Shown: in pieces, positions 1-11,500 of the stretch
Layout: each line of letters starts with the position of its first letter
Position numbering within the stretch: position 1 is the first letter of the stretch
NCBI GenBank assembly: GCA_963930775.1
Contig: OZ005699.1
Location: 3,865,501 to 3,929,500, forward strand
Length of the DNA stretch: 64,000 bases
DNA from: Cliona cf. orientalis
Lineage: Eukaryota; Porifera; Demospongiae; Clionaida; Clionaidae
Direction: 5' to 3'
Program-made: the position numbers and the translations under genes
Notes under the pieces: generated by a model
The model's input: the letters and a program-made list of their open reading frames with translations, nothing else
Told to the model about the DNA's origin: nothing
The model's database searches: none

Positions 1-907
1 GGCATATCCCCCATTCCGATATCCCATGTCAGTCGATATCCATAGGGTGTCTTTTCTCTCTTGCATCGTTGAAGGTTAACATGTAATGCAACCTCCAAAA
101 GTGATAAAAGCTGCAATCCAAACTCCTGAATCTGAGTATCGTTGATGGCTCCATCAAAGAAAATATGCGATTCGTATCTGTCATAAGTTCCATTGTCCCT
201 AGCAGCATCATCCTTTTGTGTGGAATAGTGGTTAGCCAAATTATAAATTGACTTTAGCATCTGTTTCATTTCAGTTTCATTTTCACGATACATGGTCGAG
301 CATACAAAGATTGTTCTGGGATGTCTGTGAATCGTTTCCCCTCTTCCAGACTCACGGTCGAGCTCATCATACATAACATGTTTTTTAGTCTGTCTATTCA
401 GAATCATATACTGCTCAAAGAATACACCATCATAGTGAGGATTTATGAACATTTCACTATCATCTGAGAGAATGATATTGGTCTTCACTAGAAGAAAGTA
501 GCCCATGGAAATTACCTCAACAAACCACAGCAGAAGAATGATGAACGGTGCATACTTATCAACAGTTGCAAAGGGAGTTTCTTCTCCTATGCTGAACTGT
601 GGAAAGGTGCCGGTTTTCATTTTGTATACATCAAGATAGTACCAAGTGACGGCAACTGGTGTTGACAACAGCAGTGGTAGCGCTAGACTGAATCGACTTA
701 AGGCCATTGCACAGGCGACCCAACCAATGATGTATGCTATGAATGTAGCAACGATCTGAACTACTACAGTTGAAATGTGATCACTATTTAAAGTGATGCC
801 GCATTCATTAAGGCACCATGGATCTGTTTGATGGACAGAGGCATATCGAAAGATAACATGGCTGATAAATGGATAGAAGAAGAGCCGCAGACCAGAATTT
901 ATGTAAC
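1..907 (-). CDS. chs-A exon 4: start of glycosyltransferase domain
   Basis: Open reading frame running off the left edge. The acceptor is ttctctag before position 907, and the exon begins with two bases that complete a Gly codon from exon 3. Matches to chs-B are dense: INSGLRLFFYPF against INSGIRLLLYPF, then DPWCLN, SLALPLLLSTPV, MGYFLLVKTNIILS, PHYDG, RQTKK, CSTMYREN and ESHIFFDGAIN. The N-terminal portion holds membrane helices followed by the first conserved block of the catalytic domain. Confidence 0.9.
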
Positions 908-3900
908 CTAGAGAAGCATGCAATAATAGTGTGATGAAGATGAATAATATAATAACTAGAGCTCTGTAGAGCACATACCCCGCGCGCTCTGTAGCCACTG
1001 TAGAGTAGTACTGCAACACTCTGCGGCATAGCTGTTTTATGACCTGACGACCCTTTCCAACACTGAGCTTGAGCATGCGCAGTCGCATCAGCATGCTAAG
1101 TGAGTGGGTGAGGTCGATAAACCACAGGCATGTTGAACAGAAAATGGACGATTTGTAGCACTAGTAAGCCCTTTTGAGCAATTCGAAGCCCGTATAAACC
1201 AGTTTTTCACCGATATCTATCGATTGGTTGTGCTTACAGTATGCACAGACGCCTAGAACTCGAGATCTGGCGATTATCGTGTCGACGACGACGACAACAA
1301 CGACAGACGGACCACTTTACCCCTTGCGCGACAGACGGACAAACCGACTGCTTTACCCCTTGCGCATGCGCGCGGGGTAATAATAATTATTATGGTCTGA
1401 TTCGTGAATCTTCCAATTAGCTATTACCAGGAGTACATTACTAGGAGTGTGCAACCCACATAGTAGTAGTACAGTCCAACCTCGATTATCCGAACCCCTT
1501 TGGCCAAGGGGAAATTTGGAACCGTTCGGATAAGCAAAAAGTTCGGATAACGTTGACCACACCCACTAGATCGATCATGCATGCAAAAACGTATCATTGA
1601 CAGATTATCGAGCATTTTGATGATTTTAATCCCCTCCTCGATTGATAGAACGCTTACCATGCGTTTCTTTTACTTCTTTGAGCGTTAAAACTAGATTTGA
1701 TAGCAGTGCAACAGCTGGTTCTCGCGTGGCAACGATGCGACGTACGTTTACTGCGCATGCGCATTCCAGTCACGTGGTCGCAATGTGTACTTTGACCCTG
1801 AATTTTCTTTGCATCTCGAGTTCGGATAATCGAGGTTCGGATAATCGAGGTTGGACTGTACAATCATCTCTTCCAGGTTTGACATCACAGAATATCATTA
1901 AGGTACCATTTAATTGCGTGGGCGTGAGGTGGGGGATATGACACCTAAACCACATCAAAGTCATTAGTGAGGTGCATGTTGTGTAACCACGCCCTTTTAA
2001 TTGCACAGGTCTCAGGGGTGTGGCTGCTAGAGCCGGAAGTGTTCATTTAATATCCTCCATGGACCGGAAGCCGAGCCGGAAGGGAGGGGCCAGGCCACGC
2101 CCAAAACAGCACCACCCTGTGCCTCAAGGACCACCATTCTCAATCAAGTGCCGACTGGCCACCGGATGTCCACCGGAAGCCCACAATCAATCCCAATTAA
2201 AATCCACAGCTTCCTCAAGGCCAAAACACACACAAACACTTAGAGGCCGTTCTGCCACACCGCCCACACAAGAGCTCACCTCATTTCCTGTGTGGGCGGA
2301 GTAACAACACGTCATCGCAACCACATCCGCTTCAAACCATCGTCAGCTTCCATCCAGCCGTACAATCCCCTCGATCGCACCGGCGTACAGTGCCTCATTA
2401 ACTGACATGGCCTCACCTTTGACCTTCTGCCACGCCCCCAAAGCCTCCTGGCAGGGTTCAAAGGTCACCACCGCATCCGGGACACGCCCACCTATCGCCG
2501 AGGTCAAGTCTTAGGCGCCGATATCCAAGCACTGGCCCGTGAGGCCACGCCCAATCGGAAGCAATAAAACCTACATTAACGCACATGCACACACTCCACA
2601 CAGTGCCAGGAACACGCCCACATGCTTAATTAGGCCTAATTAAGCTTTTTTTTTTTTTTTTTTTTTTTTTTTCAAGGCGACCAGAACACTAAGCAGAAAA
2701 AAAAATTATCCAAAAACCACCATATAATGGAGCTGGGTGCATAGTGGAACCATACAATGCAAGCAGGCAGCCTAAATTTCTATTTTGTCAAAAAGTTGGT
2801 AAAGGTCGTCACGTTTATGTGCGGGCGTGGCCCCGCCCCTCACGTAGCGCGTGGGCGGAAACATTGCAAACGCATGGCTTCCCTGTACAAACATATGGGG
2901 AAACTTCAAAGGGCCGTAACTTTGATTCTAAGGCGTGAATCAAAATTTTCTCATGTCAAATCTCGTGTTTTGACCCATTCTGCGTGCCGGTGTAAAAATT
3001 ATCTCCCCAAGTGTTCCCAATTCCTCCAAACATTTTTCGCGCAGGAAATCTTTTTTTTTTTTTCTACTTAGTGTTTAATTAAGTCGTTGCGGTTAATAGT
3101 TAAGAAAGAATGCTTTGATCTTGCTTTGATGTGGGCAATTACCGGTCTTTTCTTCAGGGGCCATTTCCGGTCGCTAATTACACGCGCATAATCATCCCTG
3201 GCCGATTCTGGACACGCCCACCTTCAACCAAAAGCACTCGTATGGCCTCTTCGGCCACGCCCCTTCACGATTCGCTAATTGAATTAGCCAATCCTGACGC
3301 TCACGCCCACGCAATTAAATGGTACCTTAATATGCAACCACTAAAACCATGAAGCCATGAAGGTTGTGCACTGTCCTATCAGTGTTTTAATAGTAACTAA
3401 CTGCAGCTCAGTGCAGCCATCATAGTCTAGTACAGAATGTAACTCAGTGGTTGCAACTAAGTACGTTCTAATGATGTTCAGGCCCATGTACAAGGGAAGT
3501 TGTGATGTCACATTTGGAAAGAGATGTTTGTACTAGCTACTATTGTGTGCGTTGCACACACCTTGTAATGTACTCCTGCTTTACCATATAGCCGGAAATA
3601 TTAGCGGGGAATTAAATTTGGCGGTTTGGCGGTCTACATCACAACTGCCAAATTAAAATCTGCCAAAATTTCCTACTCGCATATATATGTATGGCGATCC
3701 CGTATGGAACCACCAAATTTAAATGCACTAATATTCTTGCAATAGCGATTTTTGGCTCAACCACCAAATTTAATTCCCGCCAATATTTCTGGCTATACAG
3801 TATTATCCTTATAAATGACTATCTCTGCTTTTACATCTGATATATCATAGCATACAAATTAGGCGAGTATTAAAACTGGAGAAAAAGTTCTCCACAAGTT

Positions 3901-6900
3901 GGTATTAATTTTGGCAATCCAATACCTACTGCCGTTCTATCACTTTTTAGCCAATCATGACAAGGGTGACGGTCAATGGATACAATACTTATTACATGTA
4001 CACATATCACAATATTGCATGGTAGACACGTTTGCCCCAGGGCCCTCTCAGTTTGTCTTGAATTGACTGTAAGGGGAAGTTCTGGATCTGGTATACTCCC
4101 CTATAGGTCCAATGAATTATCAGATATGCCATAATCACATAATAATAATAAGCATTTACTAAGTTAAGCTATGAACAATGTTTAACAATCTCTGTACAAA
4201 TTAGAGTGAACAGTTCGTCTGTTTGGCATGTAGCTACTTACCTCAGTACACACTCTCCTGCCACCTAAGAAAGGAGGCCAGAGCCTATGACTAGCTATTG
4301 TATTAGCAGCTGCCATACAATTTTAGTCACATGCACTTCAATTAATAATATTATAATGAAGAGTATTATTCCTACTAAAAGTTGTTACAGTATTCAATAT
4401 TATACTACTTCTGAATCATAATAATAATAATATTATTATGATCCACAAAAGTCATTGTAATGACAATCATTACTACAGTACTCAGATATTATAGGTATTA
4501 CATTCAGTTATGGTAGCAACTCTGAATGATGTTCTTATTTGGGGAATGGTTATTGTGAATTTATCATGATAATCACTCTAAAGTATAGTATACTGCATCA
4601 AAGAGCACCTAATTTCTGTTCCATTATTCACAAGTCCATTTGTAGTAATAGTTGCTGTCATGTGAATCAGTTTATGATATTCACTGACATAGTGGATGAA
4701 TATTATTATGAAATTATTGGTATTCACTCGAGACATGACTCATCACATGCTCTCCACTAGCTGAATCATAATAATAAAATGAAAGTGTGTGAGACCATGC
4801 ATACATGTATTATTGCAGCCATTGTTACTAAATACTTGGTACGTATAATGTATTTAAAGTGTGCTAAGGGTACATCTTATGGTTAGGAAGCGGACATGAA
4901 CAGTATACCGGTAATCAGCTTACCTGATTTATACCTTGCTGTAACATCCCCTCCTTTATATGGATCGTTGACTTTTTTCTGAAACCACGAGCTCCATACC
5001 AAAGATAGTGTTAGAATAGCCAGTGGAGCACCAACCATGGGCCGAACCTTATCGTATTCCAAATTGCTGCTATTCATGCCAATAACCCATGCAGCAATGA
5101 ATCCAGCAATGCCAAAAATTTGAAGCAAAAGAGCTATTAACTTCATCACTTTGTTCTCAAGAATGATTTGCACAAATCGTACGAAACGTTCCCTTAACGA
5201 AACATTGTGTCGGGAAGCTCTCAGCCGATCGTATCCATTTCTCTCACCCGCTGCACAGCTGCATCTGTTGTTTTGACACCAATACCAGTGGGGAGTTTTC
5301 AATGCATCAATAATGATCTGGAAGAAGAAAACTCCACAAAGCAACAGCATCCCTACTCCGGGTGAGAGTTGTGGGAGCACCAGGTACATAAGAACAGTCA
5401 TTGCAAGTACTTCCAGAATGGAGCCAAAAATGCCCTGCAGATATCAGTGATGATAGGTATTATTATTAATTATCATGACCTTGTATACACACTAAGTCTT
5501 AGCTAAGAAAACTATAGCTACTTAGCACACTGAGTCTCACGTATAGAATTGCTTTTCCTGTAGGCCATGGAAACGACGTGGTGGTTTTTCCAATCACTCC
5601 AACGATGAAGCACCTTACAAACGTGATGAACGATGGGATAAGAAGTATGAGTTGGATATACCAATAAAAGGTGACTCGGGTGGTTGCACGAGCCTCAGGG
5701 CTGTCCCCTTTGGCGATTCTGAGCTGATCTGTTAAAGTAACTAAAGTTAGTTTGCTTAGAACTGTACAAGCAAGGACCACGATGAGAAAGACAAGGCCAA
5801 TGGCTGCCTTGATGCCAAAGAGCACCCGCTTTGATGTCAACTGCTTTGTAGTTTCCTTTTCCTTTGTTGAAGATGATTTAAATTTCTTCTGATTTGGTGC
5901 ACTTATTCTGTAGTATAATACAAGAGAATAGATTATAGTAATGCACAGCACTGACACTGTGGGTGTGAATAATCTATATAAACATTAAATTTTGGACACC
6001 GGGCCCACGAAAATGGCCAAGGGATTCCTGAGATCATTCCGCATCAAACTACCACTTTAATGTTAATTAAATGCGATGGCTCTAAAGACTGCATAATTTA
6101 GTGCAATGGAATATAATGTAGCTAAATTGAAATTTAATTGTACCTAACTACATTTATAATGATGTGAATCATTATTGGTAGAGCCTGCCAATTACTGTGT
6201 AAAAATAATTAATAAATTAAATATTGGATTATTGTTTAACTGAAGCTGATTTTGCATTTTGGCATACACATTACAGTATCACTTATATTAATATTATTAT
6301 GTTTGACCCATGCAGACAATGCTTGTTTGCATGTAGTTATGTATGTATATACTCGATGTAATCAGGTTGATGCATGCAAATCATTCAAAGTACCTATATG
6401 AACCAGATACCTGAAAGATGATTATTACCAGTATTATAATCCACCTAATAATAATTATTATTATCCAAAAACAGTTATGACATGTTTTATGTCTAGTTGT
6501 ATGAACACTATAATTGGCATCCAGGATCTTGTGTGAAAGGGGAAACATGAATTCCTGATTTGGAGAGTTCTCATTTTCAGAATTATGACTTTGATATTGT
6601 GTAGTGACACCCACTAATAGTAGAGTGATAATGATGATGGTATTCATGGCAGTAGATTTCCTATGAATCAGTGATAGCTAGCTACTATACTATAATAATA
6701 TTATTATTCATTAATTCTTTGTCGCTTCTCTTTAAGGACATGCACCTAGCCTGATTGATGCCCTTTGAACCAGAATGTACAAATTAAACATAGACAGTGA
6801 ATTAAATTATAGTCACATGCAATCACATTCAATTTATATGAATGAAGTGAATATTAATCAACTCTCTAAACTTCATTTCTTTGCAATTGGATATGGTTGG

Positions 6901-7635
6901 GGGTGTGTAGAGTGGAAGAGCTAGCAGACATTTCCCAACTTTATCTCCACTAGATGAAACCCACCTAATGAACGAACAATCTAGTTGCTGCCATGCACTA
7001 GCTACATAGTAAGTGGGTGCTACAGTCAAGCCTCCTAAAGGACACTTTGGGAACAATACAAATTCAGCTGTTTTGTCCGTTATAGAGAGGTTGATGCTCT
7101 TCTTGGAGATTCTCAAGAATAGAAACTATAGGAAATGATAGTTTTTGGGACTCCAAACAGTCACGGTCCCCTATAAGGTTTATCATTCAGTGTCCCTTTT
7201 TCGGAGGGTCCTTTATTAGTGGTATATAAATACGTTTGTACAATATAAATCATCATGACTATCCATGCTATAGCCTGGGATCTTTGCAGTAGTTCAAAAC
7301 AGTTTTATTATTTTCTACTGAATGTAGCTATTAAACACATGAGGTGAAGCTCTCACTATAGCAACGTAACGGCTACAAAGTTAGCTATAATATTATATTA
7401 TTATACCCCTTTTAATACATTAGAAACACCACGAGATTAGTACAAGTATTGCACTGATAACCCTCTTTTGTCTATGATTATTGGTATACCTGTTTTGGCC
7501 ATTGAAGTCACCCTCAGCCTCCTCTGATTGGTGCTTGCTCAGACTGCTAGTATTCCTATGATAAGTATCTGAAATTGGAGAAGCATCACTGAGTTCCAGA
7601 CCACGATGAATCTTGATAGGCTTATTGGAGGCCAT
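1..7635 (-). CDS. chitin synthase chs-A, 5' part (gene cut by window edge)
   Basis: Membrane family 2 glycosyltransferase that would polymerise UDP-GlcNAc into chitin. The exon model (minus strand) is 7635-7490, 5907-5541, 5434-4924 and 907-1, continuing off the left edge. Phases agree: AG|A (Arg), phase 0, then G|GT (Gly). It encodes about 643 residues: a hydrophilic N-terminus of about 49 residues, several membrane helices, and the start of the catalytic core with CSTMYRENE and the WDIGMGDMP segment. No stop interrupts 907-1, which is homologous throughout to the chs-B catalytic exon. The DxD, EDRW and QRRRW motifs would lie outside the window. The start ATG at 7635 is the first in a 49-codon open stretch ending at a GTATAC donor; it is the least certain exon. 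The chs-B gene ends about 400 bp upstream in the same orientation. Confidence 0.87.
952..1382. mobile_element. repeat family with ACCCCGCG/CGCGGGGT ends, copy 1
   Basis: Short member in chs-A intron 3. Left GAGCTCTGTAGAGCACATAC, right CCCCTTGCGCATGCGCGCGG then GGTAATAAT. A GAC/GACA tract at 1283-1340 precedes the right end, as in the 10-kb copy. Confidence 0.62.
1472..1858. mobile_element. TA-flanked CAGTCCAACCTCGATTATCC element
   Basis: 387 bp. Ends CAGTCCAACCTCGATTATCC and its reverse complement with TA on both sides. Extra internal copies of TTCGGATAA sit near both ends. Ends of this kind fit Tc1/mariner-type (pogo-like) non-autonomous elements. Confidence 0.88.
1902..3326. mobile_element. 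TTAA-flanked GGTACC element, full-length copy
   Basis: 1425 bp in chs-A intron 3. Inverted ends of about 28 bp start GGTACCATTTAATTGCGTGG, and TTAA lies at 1898-1901 and 3327-3330. TTAA targets point to piggyBac- or Kolobok-type transposition; no transposase is encoded. It has a T run at about 2646-2672 and a second at 3051-3063. It is rich in CCACGCCC motifs. The same element occurs at 62766. Confidence 0.9.
3584..3800. mobile_element. TA-flanked element with TTTAATTCCCGCC ends
   Basis: 217 bp. Ends CCATATAGCCGGAAATATTA and the inverted AATATTTCTGGCTATACAG, then GAATTAAATTTGGCGG inverted further in. A partial relative is at about 33005-33060. Confidence 0.8.
3801..4923. other. AT-rich rest of chs-A intron 3
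   Basis: Contains short TAATAATATTATTA palindromes but no recognisable element, exon or RNA. Confidence 0.5.
4924..5434 (-). CDS. chs-A exon 3: membrane segments
   Basis: 511-nt exon, acceptor ctgcag before 5434 and donor GTAAGC after 4924 (phase 1). It encodes 170 residues with several hydrophobic helices. It opens GIFGS, contains YLVLPQLSPGVGMLLLCGVFF and ends TARYKSG. It aligns along its length with chs-B exon 3 (22945-23440), including the YKS ending and the splice phase. This is the block of helices that precedes the catalytic domain in animal chitin synthases. Confidence 0.88.
5541..5907 (-). CDS. chs-A exon 2: first membrane helices
   Basis: 367-nt exon, acceptor tactacag before 5907 and donor GTGAGA after 5541 (phase 0). 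It encodes about 122 residues: a lysine/serine/threonine-rich stretch, then helices with VLSKLTLVTL, YWYIQLILLIPSFITFVRC and GVIGKTT. It aligns with chs-B exon 2 (24069-24456). The upstream hydrophobic stretch to 5957 is open in the same frame, but the pairing AG|A with exon 1 favours the start at 5907. Confidence 0.85.
5908..7489. other. chs-A intron 1
   Basis: AT-rich. A mariner-like left end (TACAGTCAAGCCTCCTAAAG, about 7020) lacks a convincing partner. No exon seen; short ORFs here do not look like protein. Confidence 0.5.
7490..7635 (-). CDS. chs-A exon 1: cytosolic N-terminus (predicted)
   Basis: 146 nt, from ATG at 7635 to donor CAG|GTATAC at 7490, leaving two bases (AG) to be completed by exon 2. 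It encodes a hydrophilic peptide beginning MASNKPIKIHRG with no membrane segment, as expected of the cytosolic start of a chitin synthase. Support is positional and by phase: chs-B exon 1 also ends in AG with phase 2. The peptide itself has no recognised domain. Confidence 0.6.
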
Positions 7636-8034
7636 CGCTACGTATGCTGATGTCTGAGCTACTATAGTCTACCAGCCGCACCTAATTATAGCTTTATCGG
7701 GCAGAGCCACACCCTCCTTTTGCATGAGAGAGGGGTGTGGCTCGCCAGACTACAATGTCATGTAGCATGTACGAGCATGCGCAGGTCGATAGCACAATGA
7801 CTACACACGCAAAACACCTCCCTGAAGTACATATCCTGGATACAAAATTTAATTGAGCAATGACTTTGCAGAAAAATCAAAATCTGATGATACCTATCAG
7901 AATCTATAGCTAGCTACAATGTTCATACAAACTAGCTAACAATGTCTTGGAGCATACTAGATGAAAATCATTGATAGTGTGGCTACAATGTCATAGTGTA
8001 TATCAGGGTGGGGTTGGGGGGGGGGGGGGGGAAC
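7636..8034. other. intergenic spacer between chs-B 3' end and chs-A 5' end
   Basis: About 400 bp that must hold the chs-B 3' untranslated region and the chs-A promoter. It contains a G run of about 17 near 8012-8031 (a C run in the transcribed strand, four bases past the chs-B stop). I saw no AATAAA on the minus strand here and no clear TATA box. Confidence 0.6.
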
Positions 8035-8519
8035 TTATGCTGGTTGATTAGGCAAGCTTGAAAGTTCCCAAGGTTCAACTAGGACCGGGTCTTCACTATT
8101 GCCAGGCCCTATCACTTCACTGGGTTGTGTGCGACCAAGGTAGTGTACCAGTGTGACTATGCGGTGGCAAAGTAGAGTGATGAATTGCACAATGATGATA
8201 AACCCATAGACAGCGAGGAAGAGGAGTTGAAACCCTCGAGAGTCCAGGCCATAGTCTTCAAGCTCAGGGAACTCCAATGTGTAGAGAAGAATGATCCATA
8301 AAATGTTTACAAGGAAAAGCAAAGCAAGGGTTTGGTTACGAAGGCTGCGGAGTGACTCCTTTAGATCTTTGATTTGACCTTGGAATCGGACAGAAACTGG
8401 CTTAAGCTTTTGATCAATCAAGGTTTTCCAGAAATCTGCTTCATCAGGTTTAGTTTTACGTATATCCGTATATGGAACGTTTTCAATTCTTGTAGCTGTT
8501 GTTCTTATCTTCAATTCCA
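8035..8519 (-). CDS. chs-B last exon: FWK block and C-terminal membrane pair
   Basis: 485-nt exon, acceptor tttgcag before 8519, stop TAA at 8037-8035. It encodes 160 residues. EADFWKTLIDQKLKP is followed by a charged helix (DLKESLRSLRNQ), a membrane helix (LALLFLVNILWIILLYTL), a short loop, a second helix (LLFLAVYGFIIIVQFITLL) and CHRIVTLVHYL. This is the C-terminal layout of animal chitin synthases (FWKxLI block, two helices, HRxxTLxHxL). It follows the SAM exons in phase (T|TG, Leu), which makes it the 3' end of chs-B and not of a third gene. Confidence 0.85.
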
Positions 8520-11500
8520 CTGCAAATAAATAAAGTAGTATTCAATTTCATGAAATGAAGCACTGTATTGAAATAGTTATTACATCCCGAGTCCCAATCA
8601 ATTTGGCCAACTTATGATGAAATTATATGATGAATTCTATGATGTAATTGCTATGAAGACTGTTTCAAAATGTTTAACTTGAATGAAAGGTTGTTGAGAC
8701 CCAGAATTCGAACCTAGCGTAGAAGAGATCATCGGCTATCAATGATATTATGGCGATTCTCTCAGTGTTGCTTTCTTTGGTGAGCTAGCTCATACTCTGG
8801 GGGATTTCCCTATCCCTATTTAGTGTAACACATGGCAGATGAAGGTCACGTCTGGGTCAATTGATTTGATTTGACTTTGAAATTGGACAGAAACTGGCTT
8901 ATAAGCTTTTGATCAATTAAGGTTTTCCAGAAATCTGCTTTATCAGGTTTTGTTTTACATAATATATCCGAAGAATATTGAAAAGTACTGATGTCGCAGC
9001 CATTGATGCTTGATTTACATGTATATGATTATTGCATAATATACATTACCATATCCCACATACCGTGGATACCATTGATACCGCAATATTTTCTGCACAA
9101 CATATCGTATTTCCAATATTGCCCATTACTAGTCGGGGTCAACCGGCTCAAGCTGTGCGCCGTATACGGAGCATGCGCAGTTTGAGGGATGTAGTCTAAG
9201 TTTTTCATTACATCCCCAGTAGCAATTGTGGTTATGAGGTAATTATGGTGTAATTATGATGAAACATAATAATATTCTCATGGTGTAATCAATAAGGTAA
9301 TCTATGGGATAATTATGAGAAAACTCAGGGCCTCAATGCATTGAGGCCCTGAATTTTCTCATAATCATCCCATATGGAGCCTTTCTGAGACTTGAAAATC
9401 GGTAATTATGTATAGAGTATCTGACGCTAGTATCCAGCGAATAATAATATTAAAGCTGAATGCTGCTTTCTCTGACAAGTACCGCTGGCTGAACTTCACA
9501 CATTCCCTTTGCTGACGTAATTTCGTGGATAAATAAAGCTCTAGCCTTGTGCTATATTTATTATAGTTGTAACGAACACTGTGATCTGATTGGACACTCA
9601 GAGACCTACAAGTTTTCATAGAGACCTACAAGTTTCATAGAGACCTACAAGTATAGCCAGGGGCAAAGAAAGATGCACAGTGCAACAGTAGCCTAGTCCT
9701 CAGGTCAACTACCATGGTTACAGCTAGTTGCTATAATATTCTAAATCAGTTAGAGACCTCGTCCAATGGTCTCTCCCCTTTAAGAGACCCTCAGGCCCTT
9801 AGTAGCACCTTCACTTTCGTTCGGGATGTTACAGCCTCGGGCCTTCAGGTCTCTTAAAATGCGTAGAGACCTTGGACTCAGTCTCTAACTATTATTTAGA
9901 TCATAGCTGTAACAAATACTGCAATTTGGCTCTCATAGAACCCTCGCTTCGCTCGGGATTCTATATAGAGTCCTTCAGTCTTCTAAATCACATAGAAACC
10001 TCCTAAACAGTGTCTAACTAATATATAGTACACACACTGTGTGCGATGCTGCTGTACGGCGCTTTCGAGTTCATCTCCTGTAATTGAAACATCAAAACTT
10101 GTCACTATCGAGATCAATAGTGTTGATCTCCAACTCCATCTCTGTGATTGAGGCGCCGGCATCGATGTGGCTTGTAGATGGTGCACACTTAATCTACATT
10201 GAGGACCTCTACCATAACTAGAGCTCTGTAGAGCACATACCCCGCGAGCACATTGCACAATCTATAGATTTATTTTCAGTGCATGGCTATACTTTTGAAC
10301 TTGAGAGGAATAAGGCCCCAATTCGTTGATTATTAGTTTCTCATCAACCGCCCGCATCAATTTTTCAAGTTAGAACTTATTACCATTATTTCATTAGTGC
10401 ATTCCAATGACGTAATAAAAGGCATGGACAATCACGTGACCGACCGTGTGCAGCATGCAGTTAGCTAGCTACAATGTTGTTGAAGATCTAGGGGGTGCTA
10501 TGGCTCTGGTAAGCATCTGTGTACTGCCTAACCATGCTACTTTCATGACTGACACACTTGATGCCACTTTTGTGACTAGTATACTGTTTGTGTGTGCCAA
10601 TAGCAATGTTAGCCAGTGAGCCTGGGTTCGAGGCTATGTTTGCCCAGGCAGCACCATGCATTTTATGTGCCTTTCAAGTGTTGCATAAGTTGTGGTCAAC
10701 ATTAATTAAATAATGGTAATACCCGCCCGCCCGCATGGTATGTTGGGAAACTACCTGATGAGAAACTAATAATCAAGGAATTGGGGCCTAATGGAAATGC
10801 TGCTGAGTTGTTCTGGTGACACTTGAAACAGCCCTCTCTGCACCCAGACTAGGAAGACATGAACTTGTGCCTATATTTTGTTGTAATAATAGTATAGCTA
10901 TCTTACATACTGATTGGTTCCATGGGGCTTCAGATTTCAGTCACAATAGACGTCACAAGCATTATTTAGAACATCGACGATCTTTACCAGTCATACGCTT
11001 GTTAGTTGTGCGCATGAGCAGAAAGCACAATGGGCATGCATGCATGGCTATGGTGGCCAACAAATAGACACTATTTGTGACGCTCGTGGACCGTATGCCT
11101 CGATTTGACGCGTACTGAAGCCATTTTTTCGCCGAATTCGATTGATTCCTTGTGCTTACGAGTCGCTTAGACGCCTACATCTCGAGATATGGCAATTTTT
11201 GTGCTATTAAACAACGACAACGACGACGATGACGACGACACAACCGGTTACTTTACCCCTTGCGCATGCGCGCGGGGTAATTATTATCCACCACAAGAAC
11301 TATGCAGCTACTGGGGATGTGGTCAAGTTTTCATAACATCATAATATTATCGGATTCTAGAAGAGTGATCAGCATTTTATAGATACAATACCACTCAGTG
11401 TCTCCAAGGGACACGTAGGAAAATTGGATCCATTGCTTATTAGCTGGAGGAATTCTTGAGCTCAAGCTGCCAGTGGGTTTACAGTAAGTATTACAAGAGG

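Noticed and set aside
2020-2304. 94-codon ORF present in both TTAA element copies (2020 and 62884)
   Set aside because: Most base differences between the copies change amino acids (for example H/P, R/L, A/T, R/G). That is not the pattern of a protein under selection, and the sequence is Pro/Arg-rich because of CCACGCCC motifs.
2744-2938. 64-codon ORF also found at 63604
   Set aside because: Conserved only because the two element copies are nearly identical; no domain, signal or splice context.
5908-5957. Extension of chs-A exon 2 to include a further hydrophobic segment
   Set aside because: The acceptor at 5907 gives the AG|A phase match to exon 1 and mirrors chs-B; the extension leaves two bases, which does not fit.
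8035-8519. Separate third chitin synthase gene
   Set aside because: The exon joins the SAM exons in phase and completes chs-B; no other catalytic exon lies between 8.5 and 17 kb.
8690-8730. tRNA B box (GGTTCGAATTC on the minus strand)
   Set aside because: No matching A box or cloverleaf; the same segment recurs inside a dispersed repeat.
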